Of a stretch of DNA of 64,000 nucleotides, positions 1 through 10,290 are shown one piece after another; position 1 is the first letter of the stretch, and every line of letters starts with the position of its first letter. Below the pieces are notes generated by a model. It ran no database searches. It was not told the DNA's origin and saw only the letters and a list, made by a program, of their open reading frames with translations. The stretch comes from Heterodera schachtii. Lineage: Eukaryota > Nematoda > Chromadorea > Rhabditida > Heteroderidae. A program made the translations under genes and the position numbers. The stretch spans positions 403,909 through 467,908 of the forward strand of contig SIJG01000073.1 in assembly GCA_023374025.1 (NCBI GenBank). Reading direction: 5' to 3'.

Positions 1-321
1 AATTTATAAGAAATTTAATTGAAAATTATTATTAATTTAATTTGACTATCATATATGGGTCATACTAAAAAAATAATCAAAATAAAACATATTTTAATTA
101 ATTTATACAGAATTGCGTACATTTTTGAGTTATATTTAGTACATATCAGGGATGGGCCAAATCGGAAAATAAAATGCGAAACGTGCAACGCGAAATTTGC
201 GAAAGTAAAAAATGCGAAATAAAAATAAATGCGAAACGCGAAATTCCCAAAAACGCGAAATTGCAAAACGTGAAACGCAAAAGCGAAATTTTTTCTACAA
301 CATTTTTAATAGTCAAAATTA

Positions 322-455
322 GGGTTAAGCCCCGAGCCCGCGGGGGGCAAAAAGTCGGGGGGCGGGGACCTCGGGGGGCGACATATCGGGGGTCGGGGAG
401 GAGCTCAATTGTCGGGGGTCGGGAACCCCGATCGGGTAGTGGTGATCAACAAAAA
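322..455 (+). mobile_element. Nested GC-rich transposon end, TAGGGTTAAGCCCCGA family
   Basis: A G-rich island starts near the motif TTAGGGTTAAGCCCCGA and continues with many TCGGGG and GGGGCG words. A second, diverged copy with the same start (TAGGGTTAAGCCCCGA) lies at 37062-37215. No matching right terminus (TCGGGGCTTAACCCTA) follows in either place, so both look like one-ended remnants of a hAT-like family with CGGGG subterminal repeats. It sits inside the larger 147-1776 element. The frame open across it is a by-product of G-rich, stop-poor sequence. Confidence 0.4.
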
Positions 456-753
456 TTTTTAACGAAAACTCTATTTTTATTTTTAAATGCTCGTAAATCT
501 TTCTTTTTTTTTCACTTTAATCATCTGATTTCGTTAGCGCCAGCAAAGCGTTATTTATAAGAATTTTATGAGTTTGAGGTAGCGAAGAAAATAGTTCAGA
601 TTTCTTAAATATATTTATAGTTTTGAAATTTTATGGCATAATGTCATTAGGCAGGTTCGTAAGTGTCCTTATTCCTTATTTCTAAAAAACTTTAAAATGG
701 CCATTTTCATGTAAAAAATGCTAACAAAAACTCCAAATTTTCAAAAAATTCTC

Positions 754-1559
754 CCGGCGGCGCCTATCGGCACCGCCGGCCCCTTTGTCAAAAAATTTTT
801 TTTTTGGAAAAAGAGCGTCACAAAAAAAGCATGTTTTTTTTTCATTTTGACTAAAATTTCCAAAAGCTGATTTTGACCCCAAATGATGATTCGTGTTGGC
901 TAAATGCTGGTTTTGAAAATTTTCATTAACAGCCCTGTTTTTACACTGCAAAAAGCCGTTTTTTTAGTCTTATTTTTGTGACCAAAATCTTAGTTTTAAG
1001 CTCGTTTGTCCTTATTTGATAATGGGAGACTAAAAATATAAAATTTGATAGCATTTTGAACCAAATAAATTGTAAAAATATGCTGATTTGAAAAATTTTT
1101 GCTAATTTTATTATTTTTGACCCTAAAATCTTATATTTCGGCCTTGGTGTTCATATTTTGAAAAATTACCGATTGGCACCATGGTTTTGGGGGGCCGGCG
1201 GTGCCGATAGGCGCCACCAGAAAGTTTTTCGTAATTTTTAATGAATTTTATTAAGAAAATTTGTTCAAAATTTCAAAAATTTTGAGTATTTCCCGCCTTC
1301 GTGGATGAATTAACTTTTAAATTTTTTAAATACCGGAGTCCCCAATCCCCCGAATTTTTTGAGGCGCGCTTTTTCCAAAAAACTTTTTGGGAAGAGGGGG
1401 CAGGCGGCGCCGGTAGGCGCCGCCGGGAAAATTTTTGGAAATTTGAATAAAATTTGTTGACAGATTTTCACCAAATAATTACCAAATTTTGCGATTTTGG
1501 GCAATTTTTCTAAGAAAAAATAGGAGTTTTGGGGCGCGGCGGTGCCGATAGGCGCCGCC
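754..1559. repeat. Cluster of four GC-rich 22-nt hairpin repeats
   Basis: Cores lie at 756-777 (minus orientation), 1197-1218, 1403-1424 and 1538-1559 (plus). Each is a 9-nt arm (GGCGGTGCC or GGCGGCGCC), a 4-nt loop (GATA or GGTA) and a 9-nt arm (GGCGCCGCC). They are embedded in related A/T-rich units containing AAAATTTTGGAAATTTGA and CCAAAAAACTTTT words, 140-170 bp apart where tandem. Five further copies occur at 50343, 50989, 55566, 55735 and 62295. In RNA the T form keeps all nine pairs through one G-U wobble. Function unknown; it is a dispersed repeat that also travels inside hAT-type elements. Confidence 0.75.
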
Positions 1560-2453
1560 GGGGGAAAAATTGGAAATTTTGATCATTTATAAACAAGTTT
1601 TCACTGAAAATTAGCCAATTTATAGGTAAAATTTTGAAAAATTTTTAAGGGAATTTAATCCAATTCTTAGGTGTGTAAAAGTCGCGTTTCGCGCCAAAAT
1701 GCGAAACGCGAAAGCGAAAGTGCCAAAAAAAGCGAAATATGCGAAAGCGAAACGCGAAAGCGAAAGCCCATCCCTGCTACCTATTGTCTTATGTTTGTTA
1801 AAAAGTTTCTCCATTCTCCTGACGGACCTAACCAAATATTTTCTTATTTGCTTAATTTTGTAAATTAAGGAAAGCGAATGACACCATCTTTTAGTTTCTT
1901 ATTTAAATAATATTTAACTAAAACTGGTTAATTGATTTTTTTTTTAAAATAAATCGAAATTTCAAATTTATTAATAGGATAATTTAGGTCTCATTTTTAT
2001 CTTAAATTTAAAAAAAATGTAAACCAAGTTTTGATTCTTTTAAAGGTTAGAAGGCCAAAGTTAATACTTCATAACAGATTTAAAGGCAGTTCTAAATTTT
2101 ATTTTTTATTGAATTTGAATTAAGCCATCATATAATTTGAAAAAATATTAATTCAAAAAAAGGTATTTTGATTATCATTTAAATTAAGTTAAAACAAAAA
2201 ATCACAAACTTAATATTAAAATAATATAAAAAAATTTCATAATTCTTAAAACGATTTAAAGTCAGTTTAAAATCTCTTAATATGAGTCCAGCAATATTCA
2301 TAATGAAGAAATTACTCGAATAAGATAAAAGATAAAATTACCATTATAAAGAAAAAGCATATTTTAAAATAACTTTTATGTTACTGATTATAAATTCATA
2401 ATAAGATTTTATTTTATTAATTAGGTTGGTAAAATCCAAAAATTGCTGCTCTA

Positions 2454-2660
2454 GTTTTTAGTAGAGTAGAGCGGGACCGGGAATTTTGGGCTTAACCGGG
2501 ACTGGGACCTTTTTGGGTTGAAAACCGGGAATTTTTAGCTGGGAAAACCGGGAAAAAACCCGGGACTGGTCCCGGTCCCGGTCAAAACCGGGACCTCGGT
2601 ACTCAGTTGTACTCAGTTGTCCGTGTTTTGGTCCCGGTCCCGCTCTACTCTAGTTTTTAG
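2454..2660. mobile_element. hAT MITE, 191 bp, with perfect 8-bp TSD
   Basis: The element spans 2462-2652. Its termini TAGAGTAGAGCGGGACCGGG and CCCGGTCCCGCTCTACTCTA are inverted repeats, and GTTTTTAG is duplicated exactly at 2454-2461 and 2653-2660. The interior consists of ACCGGGA/TCCCGGT words in both orientations and a doubled TACTCAGTTG. It is too small to encode anything. The 8-bp duplication places it with hAT-type MITEs. Confidence 0.88.
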
Positions 2661-5003
2661 GGTCGAAATTTTAAAACAAAACATAGATAAAAAAAAAATA
2701 AATTTTACACAAATAAATTATTAATATTCTTTCAGACAACAATTAGAATATAAGTTTAATGATTAAAAAATATAAAGAATATTTCGGTTATAATAATTTA
2801 ATTTACAAAAAATCTAATATTTATAAATATGAAATCATATACAATTATAATTCATGTAAAAATAAATAAAGCCTTGGACCATGAAACATTTAAATTCCAA
2901 TAACCAGCTATATTGACATGTTTGCCTCTGCTTCTTGAGTTATTAATTTCTTTAAACTGAAGTTAGGTACGATGAAATTTAATTTTTTGAATATTGGTTT
3001 ACTTATTTTTGGTTTATTATTAAAGAGTATTTTCAAAGATATTAAAACATAAAATCAGCGAAGCTTAAAAAATAGAAAAAAGCATCTTTAAATCTACTTC
3101 GTATATTATATTTAGTGATCAGAAAAAATAAAATATGTTAAATCGAAAAGATTTATTAGAAAAATATGAACCATTTTTTCATAAATTGTTTTAATTAATA
3201 TTTTTAAAATTATTAGCCGCAAGAATATTTTCTTCATTTCAACTATTTCAAATCAGCTGAAATTTTAACCAAACATACCTCACTCACAAATATTACTATA
3301 AGCGCCAACAACTGGTTTGTTAATCATAAATTATTGTTTAAAAATCTAATTTAAAAATTAATAATCAATTAAATAATTAACCTTCAAAAAAATAAATAAA
3401 AAGAAAAATATAAAATTCAAAAATGTTTAAAAAGTTTCTTTGTATAAGAGTATTTATATGTATTAATCGGAGTTAACACTATTTAATTATAATTTAAAAA
3501 TATGCTTTTCGAGGAAACAATGAAGATGAAGCATCGAAGAAACGTAATAAATTAAAAAAAATGAAAAATGTATAAAGAAATGCTTTAAAGAAAGTAAAAA
3601 ATTAAATTAACAATTCAAAAAAGATAATGAAAGTTTTTTAATGCTAAAAAATAAACGCTTGCAATTAAAATATTTTAACAACAAATGAATGATGGGAAAT
3701 AAAATTTTAATGAAAATAAATAAGAATAAATTTAGTTTAATAAATTTTGGTGACATATTTATTCTTGAAATCATTATAATAATATATAAAAAAATGGCTA
3801 ACAGAAAATTATTAAATCGAAACTCAGCATGCCTGAATTAACCAGAATTATGTAAAATCATTTATACCAATAAAGACCCTTTGAAAAGAGCAAAAATATT
3901 CAAAAATTATTCAAAAAGGTATTTAAGTTTGGTCCTCATTTGACAGAGAATGCAGGAGATAGAACAAGATAATAAAAAAAATGAAAAATATCCAAAATAT
4001 GTATAAGTTTGTAGCTTTTTGAGTAAGCGAATTAAAAATGACAATTTAAATGATAGATAATCCAAAAAGTATGGGAAAATAAATGTGTTTTTTTATAATT
4101 GTAAATGACCATAAATTTTATTGGTCATTGTTTTTTACGTCAATTGCCTAAAGAAATAAAGAAATAAAATATAAATAAACCAATAGTTTGGCAATGTTAA
4201 ATAATTAAAATAAAACATGGAAAAATTTTTTTAATGTGCAATACAAGCGCATAATACATAATATAACAATTAAACTCTTCAATAAAACAAAAAATTGTTA
4301 ATTATTTGATTTATATTTAAAAAACAACTAAAATAATTTTTTAATTGTAATTTATGATCTAATTAAGAAATTTAATTAAATTGCAAGACAAGAATTGAAG
4401 ACGATTGAAATCAAAAATTATTTATGTGTTAATGAATTAAATCATACCATCACCAAAATACCTGCAAATCCAACAAATGATATACATAACGAATTTTTCT
4501 TATCATTTGCTTTATTACAACTAAATAATAATAAACTACTCAAATAGTTATAAGAAAAATTAATTTTAATAACAATTTAAAAAAATAATAATTAAATTAA
4601 ACTAAATTAAATTGACAATCTCACTTTTCGTTGGCTCTTTCGCCGACTATTTATGTGGGGGAATTGAAACCCACTCTATACGACCATAATAAAAAATAAG
4701 TTTAAATAATTTAAATAAAAAAAAAGTGAAGTCTCAAAACAGAAATGAAAAATTACCGAATTAAAAACTTTTGGGATTTTGTTTTGCTCGCCTGAAAGCG
4801 GGAGCTTTGACGATTATTTGCAAGAAAATAATTATGCTTTTTAAAATAATATTAAAAAAGTGAATAGAATATATAAAAAGCATTAAACCTGTTAAACAAT
4901 CATAAAAATAAAAGAAACTATATAAAAAGATGGTTCACAAATAAAAGAGGAAGTATTAAAAAATTTAAAAACTCTGTAAATAAATAAATATGACCTTATT
5001 ATG
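2661..5003. other. AT-rich stretch without recognisable genes
   Basis: The top strand is A-rich, with stops dense in all frames. I see no terminal repeats, splice-flanked island or RNA gene. A short arm pair around GTGGGGGAATTGAAACCCAC near 4655-4675 looks like a stray hairpin. More of the LINE found at 5.0 kb could lie upstream in unrecognisable form. Confidence 0.5.
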
Positions 5004-5390
5004 GTGCTACAGCCGTGCCTAACATCCGGCACTTAAATTAGCTCTATATTAAAATACTTTAAATTAAAAAAATTAAAAGACTGGGCGGAAGATATATTAA
5101 AATTACAATCAATGGGGGGCCTTCATCATATTTATTATTACAAAAAGAAACTCGATTGTTTTATGCAGATGACATCAAAATATTAAGTAATTAATAAAAA
5201 AAAATTACAAAATTAAGCAGATTAAGTAAAAATAAAATGGACAAACAGGAATATTTTAAAAAATAAAACATTAATTTTCACTTATTAAAAATCGATTCAA
5301 TTATTAAGGAATAAAAAAGATTGACTTAAACCATATTTTAAGGAATTAAAATAAATTCATCTAATCAATTATGGTTTCCGGATATTTTAC
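5004..5390 (+). pseudogene. Decayed LINE (non-LTR) reverse transcriptase fragment
   Basis: Fragments of a reverse transcriptase fingers/palm region appear in order on the plus strand. A VLQPCLTSGT stretch near 5004 corresponds to the family's VxQGCxLSP motif. After a frameshift comes a LYIKIL-like stretch. Then FYADDIKIL at about 5159-5185 contains the catalytic YADD box (5162-5173), which supplies two of the three metal-binding aspartates in active enzymes. Downstream, KWTNRNILKNKTLIF around 5235-5280 resembles the W-x-N-x-x-x-L-N-x-x-K segment after the palm. Stops and at least one frameshift break it. Endonuclease and 3' end are not recognisable. A foldback element is inserted about 40 bp downstream. 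Family assignment rests on motif order; the clade is undetermined. Confidence 0.75.
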
Positions 5391-5440
5391 GCTAAGCACA
5401 TTTTTGTTGATTAATAATGTATATACGTGGTGAGTCGAAC

Positions 5441-6085
5441 TGTCAAAAGTATCGATGTGGGCGAAGTGTCAAAAGTATCGATGTGGGCGAAGTGTCAAAA
5501 GTATCGATGCGGGCGAAGTGTCAAAAGTATCGATGTGGGCGAAGTGTCAAAAGTATCGATGTGGGCGAAGTGTCAAAAGTATCGATGTGGGCGAAGTGTC
5601 AAAAGTATCGATGTGGGCGAAGTGTCAAAAGTATCGATGTGGGCGAAGTGTCAAAAGTATCGATGTGGGCGAAGTGTCAAAAGTATCGATGTGGGCGAAG
5701 TGTCAAAAGTATCGATGTGGGCGAAGTGTCAAAAGTATCGATGTGGGCGAAGTGTCAAAAGTATCGATGTGGGCGAAGTGTCAAAAGTATCGATGTGGGC
5801 GAAGTGTCAAAAGTATCGATGTGGGCGAAGTGTCAAAAGTATCGATGTGGGCGAAGTGTCAAAAGTATCGATGTGGGCGAAGTGTCAAAAGTATCGATGT
5901 GGGCGAAGTGTCAAAAGTATCGATGTGGGCGAAGTGTCAAAAGTATCGATGTGGGCGAAGTGTCAAAAGTATCGATGTGGGCAAAGTGTCAAAAGTATCG
6001 ATGTGGGCGAAGTGTCAAAAGTATCGATGTGGGCGAAGTGTCAAAAGTATCGATGTGGGCGAAGTGTCAAAAGTATTGATGTGGG
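5441..6085 (+). repeat. 26-bp tandem array, 25 units (left arm)
   Basis: The unit TGTCAAAAGTATCGATGTGG plus GCGAAG repeats every 26 bp; 24 units are full and the last is 21 bp. Variants are rare single changes: GATGCGGG in unit 3, GCAAAG near 5982 and TATTGATG in the last unit. This near-identity suggests recent expansion or homogenisation. Because 26 is not a multiple of three and the unit lacks stops, all three plus-strand frames stay open through it. They read rotations of one 26-residue repeat, which should not be taken as protein. Confidence 0.95.
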
Positions 6086-6603
6086 TGATCAGAAGAGGCG
6101 GGTCATTTCAGTACGGAATAAATTATTTTAATTAATTAATAATATAATTATTTTAATCTCTTAATAGATTTGCTGACCATAATTATAATTTAGATTTATT
6201 ATTTAATATTTCCCAAACAATATATTTTTGTGAGGGAAATACAGTGCCCCAAAAAAGACTTGACCCAAACCTGAAAAACTATCTTATAGTTCATTTATAA
6301 ACCTGAAACAATTCATGCTTGCATAACTTTTTGTGCTGATCAAAAAAGGCTCTTACACCAACCTGATCAGATCACTCTTTCCTAGTGACCGGGACACCCA
6401 AAATACACTGAAAATCGGGGAAATTTTCGAAATCCCTAGGGGGTTGGGAAATTTTTTATAGAAAAAATGGGCAAGCCCAGAGACAAGAGCACAAAAATTG
6501 CTACCGAATTGCTTTTGGAATGGTGGTTCTAAGAGTTGCAAATAAAAAGATATACTTGGTTGAATATTTGATCACCATAAAAATGATCAATTATTGATCA
6601 GTG

Positions 6604-6882
6604 CTATAACTTTTTGTAGAAGCATCCAAATTAAACAAACTTGGTATCCTTTGATAGCTCTAATTGTCCTCTATTTATCTGTAAAATTTCAAAAAATTTG
6701 GTTGTGTTTAAAAAAAGATGTGGCTTGTAAATTACAAAAATTGATTTGGTAAACCTTTTTGGCCATAACTTTTTTTAAGCACAACCAAATTTTTTGAAAT
6801 TTTACAGATAAATAGAGGACACTTAGAGCTATCAAAGGATACCAAGTTTGTTTAATTTGGATGCTTATACCAAAAGTTATGG
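6604..6882. repeat. Core palindrome of the foldback superfamily
   Basis: The left arm 6604-6718 and right arm 6768-6882 are near-perfect inverted copies of about 115 bp around a roughly 50-bp spacer. Each arm carries TTGGTATCCTTTGATAGC, then CTAATTGTCCTCTATTTA (CTAAGTGTCC in the other arm), then AAAATTTCAAAAAATTTGG. Related arms occur in the elements at 28578-29007 and 48359-48727. The transcript of either strand would fold into a long hairpin. Confidence 0.85.
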
Positions 6883-7055
6883 TTCATGAAATTTATCAAA
6901 ATATTACACATGGTAGTGTCTTTTTTGGTGGTTGTGTAAACTGAAATAGAGCCACACATATTATTAGCTATTATCCAATTAAAATTTAAATAATTATATT
7001 ATTAATTAATTAAAATAATTTATTCCGTACTGAAATGACCCGCCTCTTCTGATCA

Positions 7056-7237
7056 CCCACATCGATACTTTTGACACTTCGCCCACATCGATACTTTTGA
7101 CACTTCGCCCACATCGATACTTTTGACACTTCGCCCACATCAATACTTTTGACACTTCGCCCACATCGATACTTTTGACACTTCGCCCACATCGATACTT
7201 TTGACACTTCGCCCACATCGATACTTTTGACACTTCG
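7056..7237 (-). repeat. 26-bp tandem array, 7 units (right arm, inverted)
   Basis: Seven units of the same 26-bp sequence lie in reverse orientation (CCCACATCGATACTTTTGAC plus ACTTCG). Only one carries a change (CATCAATAC). They are followed by the terminus TCCTAGCACC and the right-hand TGTATATA. The copy number differs sharply from the left arm (25), as expected if the arms expand independently by unequal exchange or slippage. Confidence 0.95.
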
Positions 7238-7706
7238 TCCTAGCACCTGTATATATGTTAAAATTTTGAGAAACTGTAAAATGCTTAAGAAAATAATTTA
7301 AATTATTCATTATAAGAAAAGTGTGAATAGCTAAATAGAAGGATAGTTAATAAACCAAATAATTACAAATTAAAATGTAATATTAATATTAAAAATATAA
7401 AAATATTTTTTTTAAAGTAACTAACAACTCTAGGAAAAAATACAAAAACATAATGAAGTTTTATTTATTGTCTCTAAAATATACAAATATTCCTACCAAT
7501 TCATCTATTTCTAATAAAACCTCTGTTATTTTATTAACCTCGCTATTTAAATCCCTAAATGTTAAATTTAGTTTTATTTTGTTATTAAATGTGTAAAAAT
7601 ACAAATTAAACACACAAAAAGAAGCATTAAACAATTAAATCACCGTAAATGGATTTTCACTTAATTAAGAATAACACAGTTCTATAAAATTTCATCAATA
7701 AATTAT

Positions 7707-7960
7707 CAGGGGTGTGCCGTGACTGAAAAAACCCGTGAACCTTGAATTTTGACTGTGATCCCAAAACCCGTGAAATTCACGCTTTTCATGACCGTGACCA
7801 TAAATTTATTTTGGTCCGGTGGTGCCGTTAGTTTTTTTCGGCGGAGAGGGGTCGACAGCAGGACTGGGCGCAATTGGATCTTCAATTAGGAAATCCGCAA
7901 TCCGCAATTACGGGGGTCTAAAAACCACGCAATTTCCCGCAAGCCGCAATTTTCAAAAAT
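7707..7960 (+). mobile_element. Two nested hAT-like left ends
   Basis: CAGGGGTGTGCCGTGACTG at 7707 and CAGGACTGGGCGCAATTGG at 7859 both look like hAT left termini. Each is followed by its own subterminal words: ACCCGTGAA/CCGTGAC for the first, CCGCAAT (repeated around 7890-7950) for the second. No matching right ends (GGCACACCCCTG or GCCCAGTCCTG) are present downstream, so both are truncated. The second appears to sit within or just after the first. Confidence 0.5.
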
Positions 7961-8859
7961 CAATTTTTGTCAGAATTTTTGAAATTTTTTTTTAAATATT
8001 GAATTAATCAAAAAACAGATTTAGGACTACTTTTGCCATTTTGGAGTCAAAATTTCTAATTTTTAATTGCTAAAAATAAATCGAAATACGCGTATAATTA
8101 TATGTATATACAATACTAACTAATAAAACTGGCGGAAGTGAGAAATTTGGAGCTAACCAAAATTTTTCAAAAGATTAAAAATGCTCGAAAAGGCACTTTG
8201 TCAACAATATATAAAAGAAAACATTTCAATATTTTAAAGATTTTTAAAAATTATATAAATAAAATATTAATCATCAAAAGAAATTCTTAATTATATGAAT
8301 TAAATAATTATCCATATTAATGAATTGAAAATTGTCTTAATTAAATGAAAGAATATTTAATTTATAAAATAAATATTTAAAGTTCACTAAAATATCAATA
8401 AACGGATGCGTATTTAAAATTGCTTCAAAGTTATAGTTTAAAATTGTTAATTAATTGTGAATAACAACTATAATATGGGTTGCTTTAATCTCAACACAAT
8501 CTTGCTACTATCACGACTCTTCTTTAAATTATATAAAAAGTTTGTTTGGCTTATTCTGAAAAATTTATAATTATATTTGAAACACTGTGTGCGCTCACAT
8601 ATTCATCTTTTTCTCGGTAAATCACGCGAATTAAATCTTCATTTCATATATTGAAACCTGTGGGTTGCAGCACAAATATATAAAAATTTCCACCATATAT
8701 AAAATGTTTGTCTTTTTAAAATATGTCTACAAATAATATATAAATTTAACGCAAGCACACACGCCGCTATGGCTATTAAATCATATAAATTTTAAAATTT
8801 AAAATACCTTTTCACATGAGCACAATTTTTTTGTCCTTTTGGTCACAGCCTTTAGAACA

Positions 8860-10290
8860 TTTTAAAATATAAAAAAATACAAAATAAAAATTTAAAGTTC
8901 TATTTTCAGAATCTTAAAATGATTTAATTACATTATAAAATCTCCTAATCTTAATCAATCAAGCATAATTAATAAAATAATTAAATTTATAGACCTCGGA
9001 CGGGCCCGGGGCAAATAGCAAAAATAAATGTACATTTTTATAAATATAGAAATGTTACAAGCCATGAATGCGAAGTTAAAGGAATATGCAAATTTACGAA
9101 AAATAATACTATTTAATGAAATATATTAATGAAAAAATAATGAACCATCAAAAGAATTATTATATTGTATGAATAAATAATTTTTGCTGTTAAAGAATAA
9201 AATGAAAAAATTTTAATCGAAATTTTACATTCAAGGTAAATCGTTTCGTTATAACAATCAATGGATCTATTAAATAATGTGAGGCTCAAGTTTATAATTA
9301 GTTATAATTCTTATAGTTCAAAATTTAATAACGCATTCGAACTGAAAAAATCATCTAAAATCGTACAATACATGAATGTGCGCACATTGCTATTTATTGG
9401 TTCAAGAATTGAAACAAAGAAACATTTCACTTCGTCCTAGCACCATAAATTTATTATTGTATAGAAATTGTTACCTAAATGAAAAAATTTTCAGCAGATC
9501 ATAAGCCTTTGATATTATGAATATGTAATGAAAAAAGATTTTTCAAAACAATTTCAATACAATTAAGAAAAAAGTATTCCGTTTTCGGTAATAATTTATA
9601 AAAAAATATTTTAATAATTGGAAGTGATTTGAAAAAATAACAGATGAATAAGAATAAAAATAAGTCGAAAATAAAATTGTATTTAAAAAAAGTTTAAAAA
9701 TAATAATCATTTTGCTTTGCTAAATTGTTAAAAAATTAGCAATTTTTGTTATTTTTCAAAAATTGCTTATAAAAAACTTACACTCAAAAAGGTAAACTTT
9801 TACAATTAATTTTAAAAATTTAATACCAATAAAAATTTAATATTTTCTTGTTTCATAATCTTAAAATGATTTATTACAAATTAAAAAATTTTCTAATTTT
9901 AATCAAACAATCAGAATTAATAAAATAATAAATTAAGAAACCACGGACGGGCACGGGGGCGAATAGTAATAAATAAATCTAAACATATTATTAAAAAAAT
10001 TAATAACTAAAAACGCTTCTAACTGTAATTAAATTCATTAACAATAAAATTTAAAAATAAACAAAATGATTCACAAAAAAATTGCTTTAGTTTAATAAAA
10101 ACGAATTTCAAATTTTGCATTAGATGTAAATCGTTATAACAATTTAAGAATCTATTAAATAACACTGCGACTCAAGTTTATAATTATATTCGTAAACTTC
10201 AAAATTTAAATGGAAAAAACAGTTTTGATAATCATCTAAAATTGCTATGTATTGGTTCAAGAATTGGAACAAAGAAACATTAAAAAATTA
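8860..10290 (+). repeat. Old tandem duplication, about 0.5-0.6 kb per copy
   Basis: Copy 1 (about 8860-9427) and copy 2 (about 9820-10290) share, in order, ATCTTAAAATGATTTA, a TCTAATTTTAATC segment, a GACGGGC-centred segment, GGTAAATCG...GTTATAACAAT, TCTATTAAATAA, CTCAAGTTTATAATTA and ATTGGTTCAAGAATTG...AACAAAGAAACATT. Indels are common, so the duplication is old. No coding potential is visible in either copy. Confidence 0.75.
9428..9444 (+). repeat. Solo 17-bp end of the foldback element
   Basis: CACTTCGTCCTAGCACC is identical to the right terminus of the foldback element (7231-7247). It stands alone, with no array next to it, and lies just where the two copies of the 8.9/9.8 kb duplication diverge (AACAAAGAAACATT). 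It may be an excision footprint, a terminal remnant or an internally deleted element. Confidence 0.6.

Larger units (their letters stand above)
147..1776. mobile_element. hAT-type non-autonomous element, 1630 bp
   Basis: Perfect 11-bp terminal inverted repeats (CAGGGATGGGC at 147, GCCCATCCCTG ending at 1776) have the CAGGG start common in the hAT superfamily. The flanking octamers GTACATAT (139-146) and CTACCTAT (1777-1784) agree at 6 of 8 positions, as an aged 8-bp target duplication would. Both ends are packed with direct GCGAAA/GCGAAACGC words (174-290 and 1683-1765). No transposase frame is visible. The interior holds unrelated material: a CGGGG-rich remnant near 322-455 and four copies of a GC-rich hairpin repeat between 754 and 1559. 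I read it as a composite, transposase-dependent element. Confidence 0.75.
5418..7255. mobile_element. Foldback element with 26-bp satellite arms, 1.82 kb
   Basis: The outermost sequence TGTATATA is repeated directly at 5418-5425 and 7248-7255, consistent with an 8-bp target duplication, though it is low complexity. Inside, the element (5426-7247) is a giant imperfect palindrome. It has a 25-unit 26-bp array on the left, an inverted 7-unit array on the right, then a 68-bp identical inverted segment (6086-6153 against 6988-7055), then a central palindromic core at 6604-6882. Terminal sequences GGTGAGTCGAA and GGTGCTAGGACGAA (reverse complement of the right end) are related but imperfect. No transposase frame is present. 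Confidence 0.8.

Noticed and set aside
174..560. 128-codon plus-strand frame
   Set aside because: It crosses transposon subterminal repeats and a G-rich remnant that happens to lack stops; no protein-like composition or known motif.
5441..6085. CRISPR array
   Set aside because: The 26-bp units abut directly with no spacers, the context is eukaryotic, and no cas-like gene is present.
5417..6135. Three overlapping plus-strand frames of 220-234 codons with a 26-residue repeat
   Set aside because: They are the three readings of one stop-free 26-bp satellite. All frames give rotations of the same peptide, so this is an arithmetic artefact, not a repeat protein.
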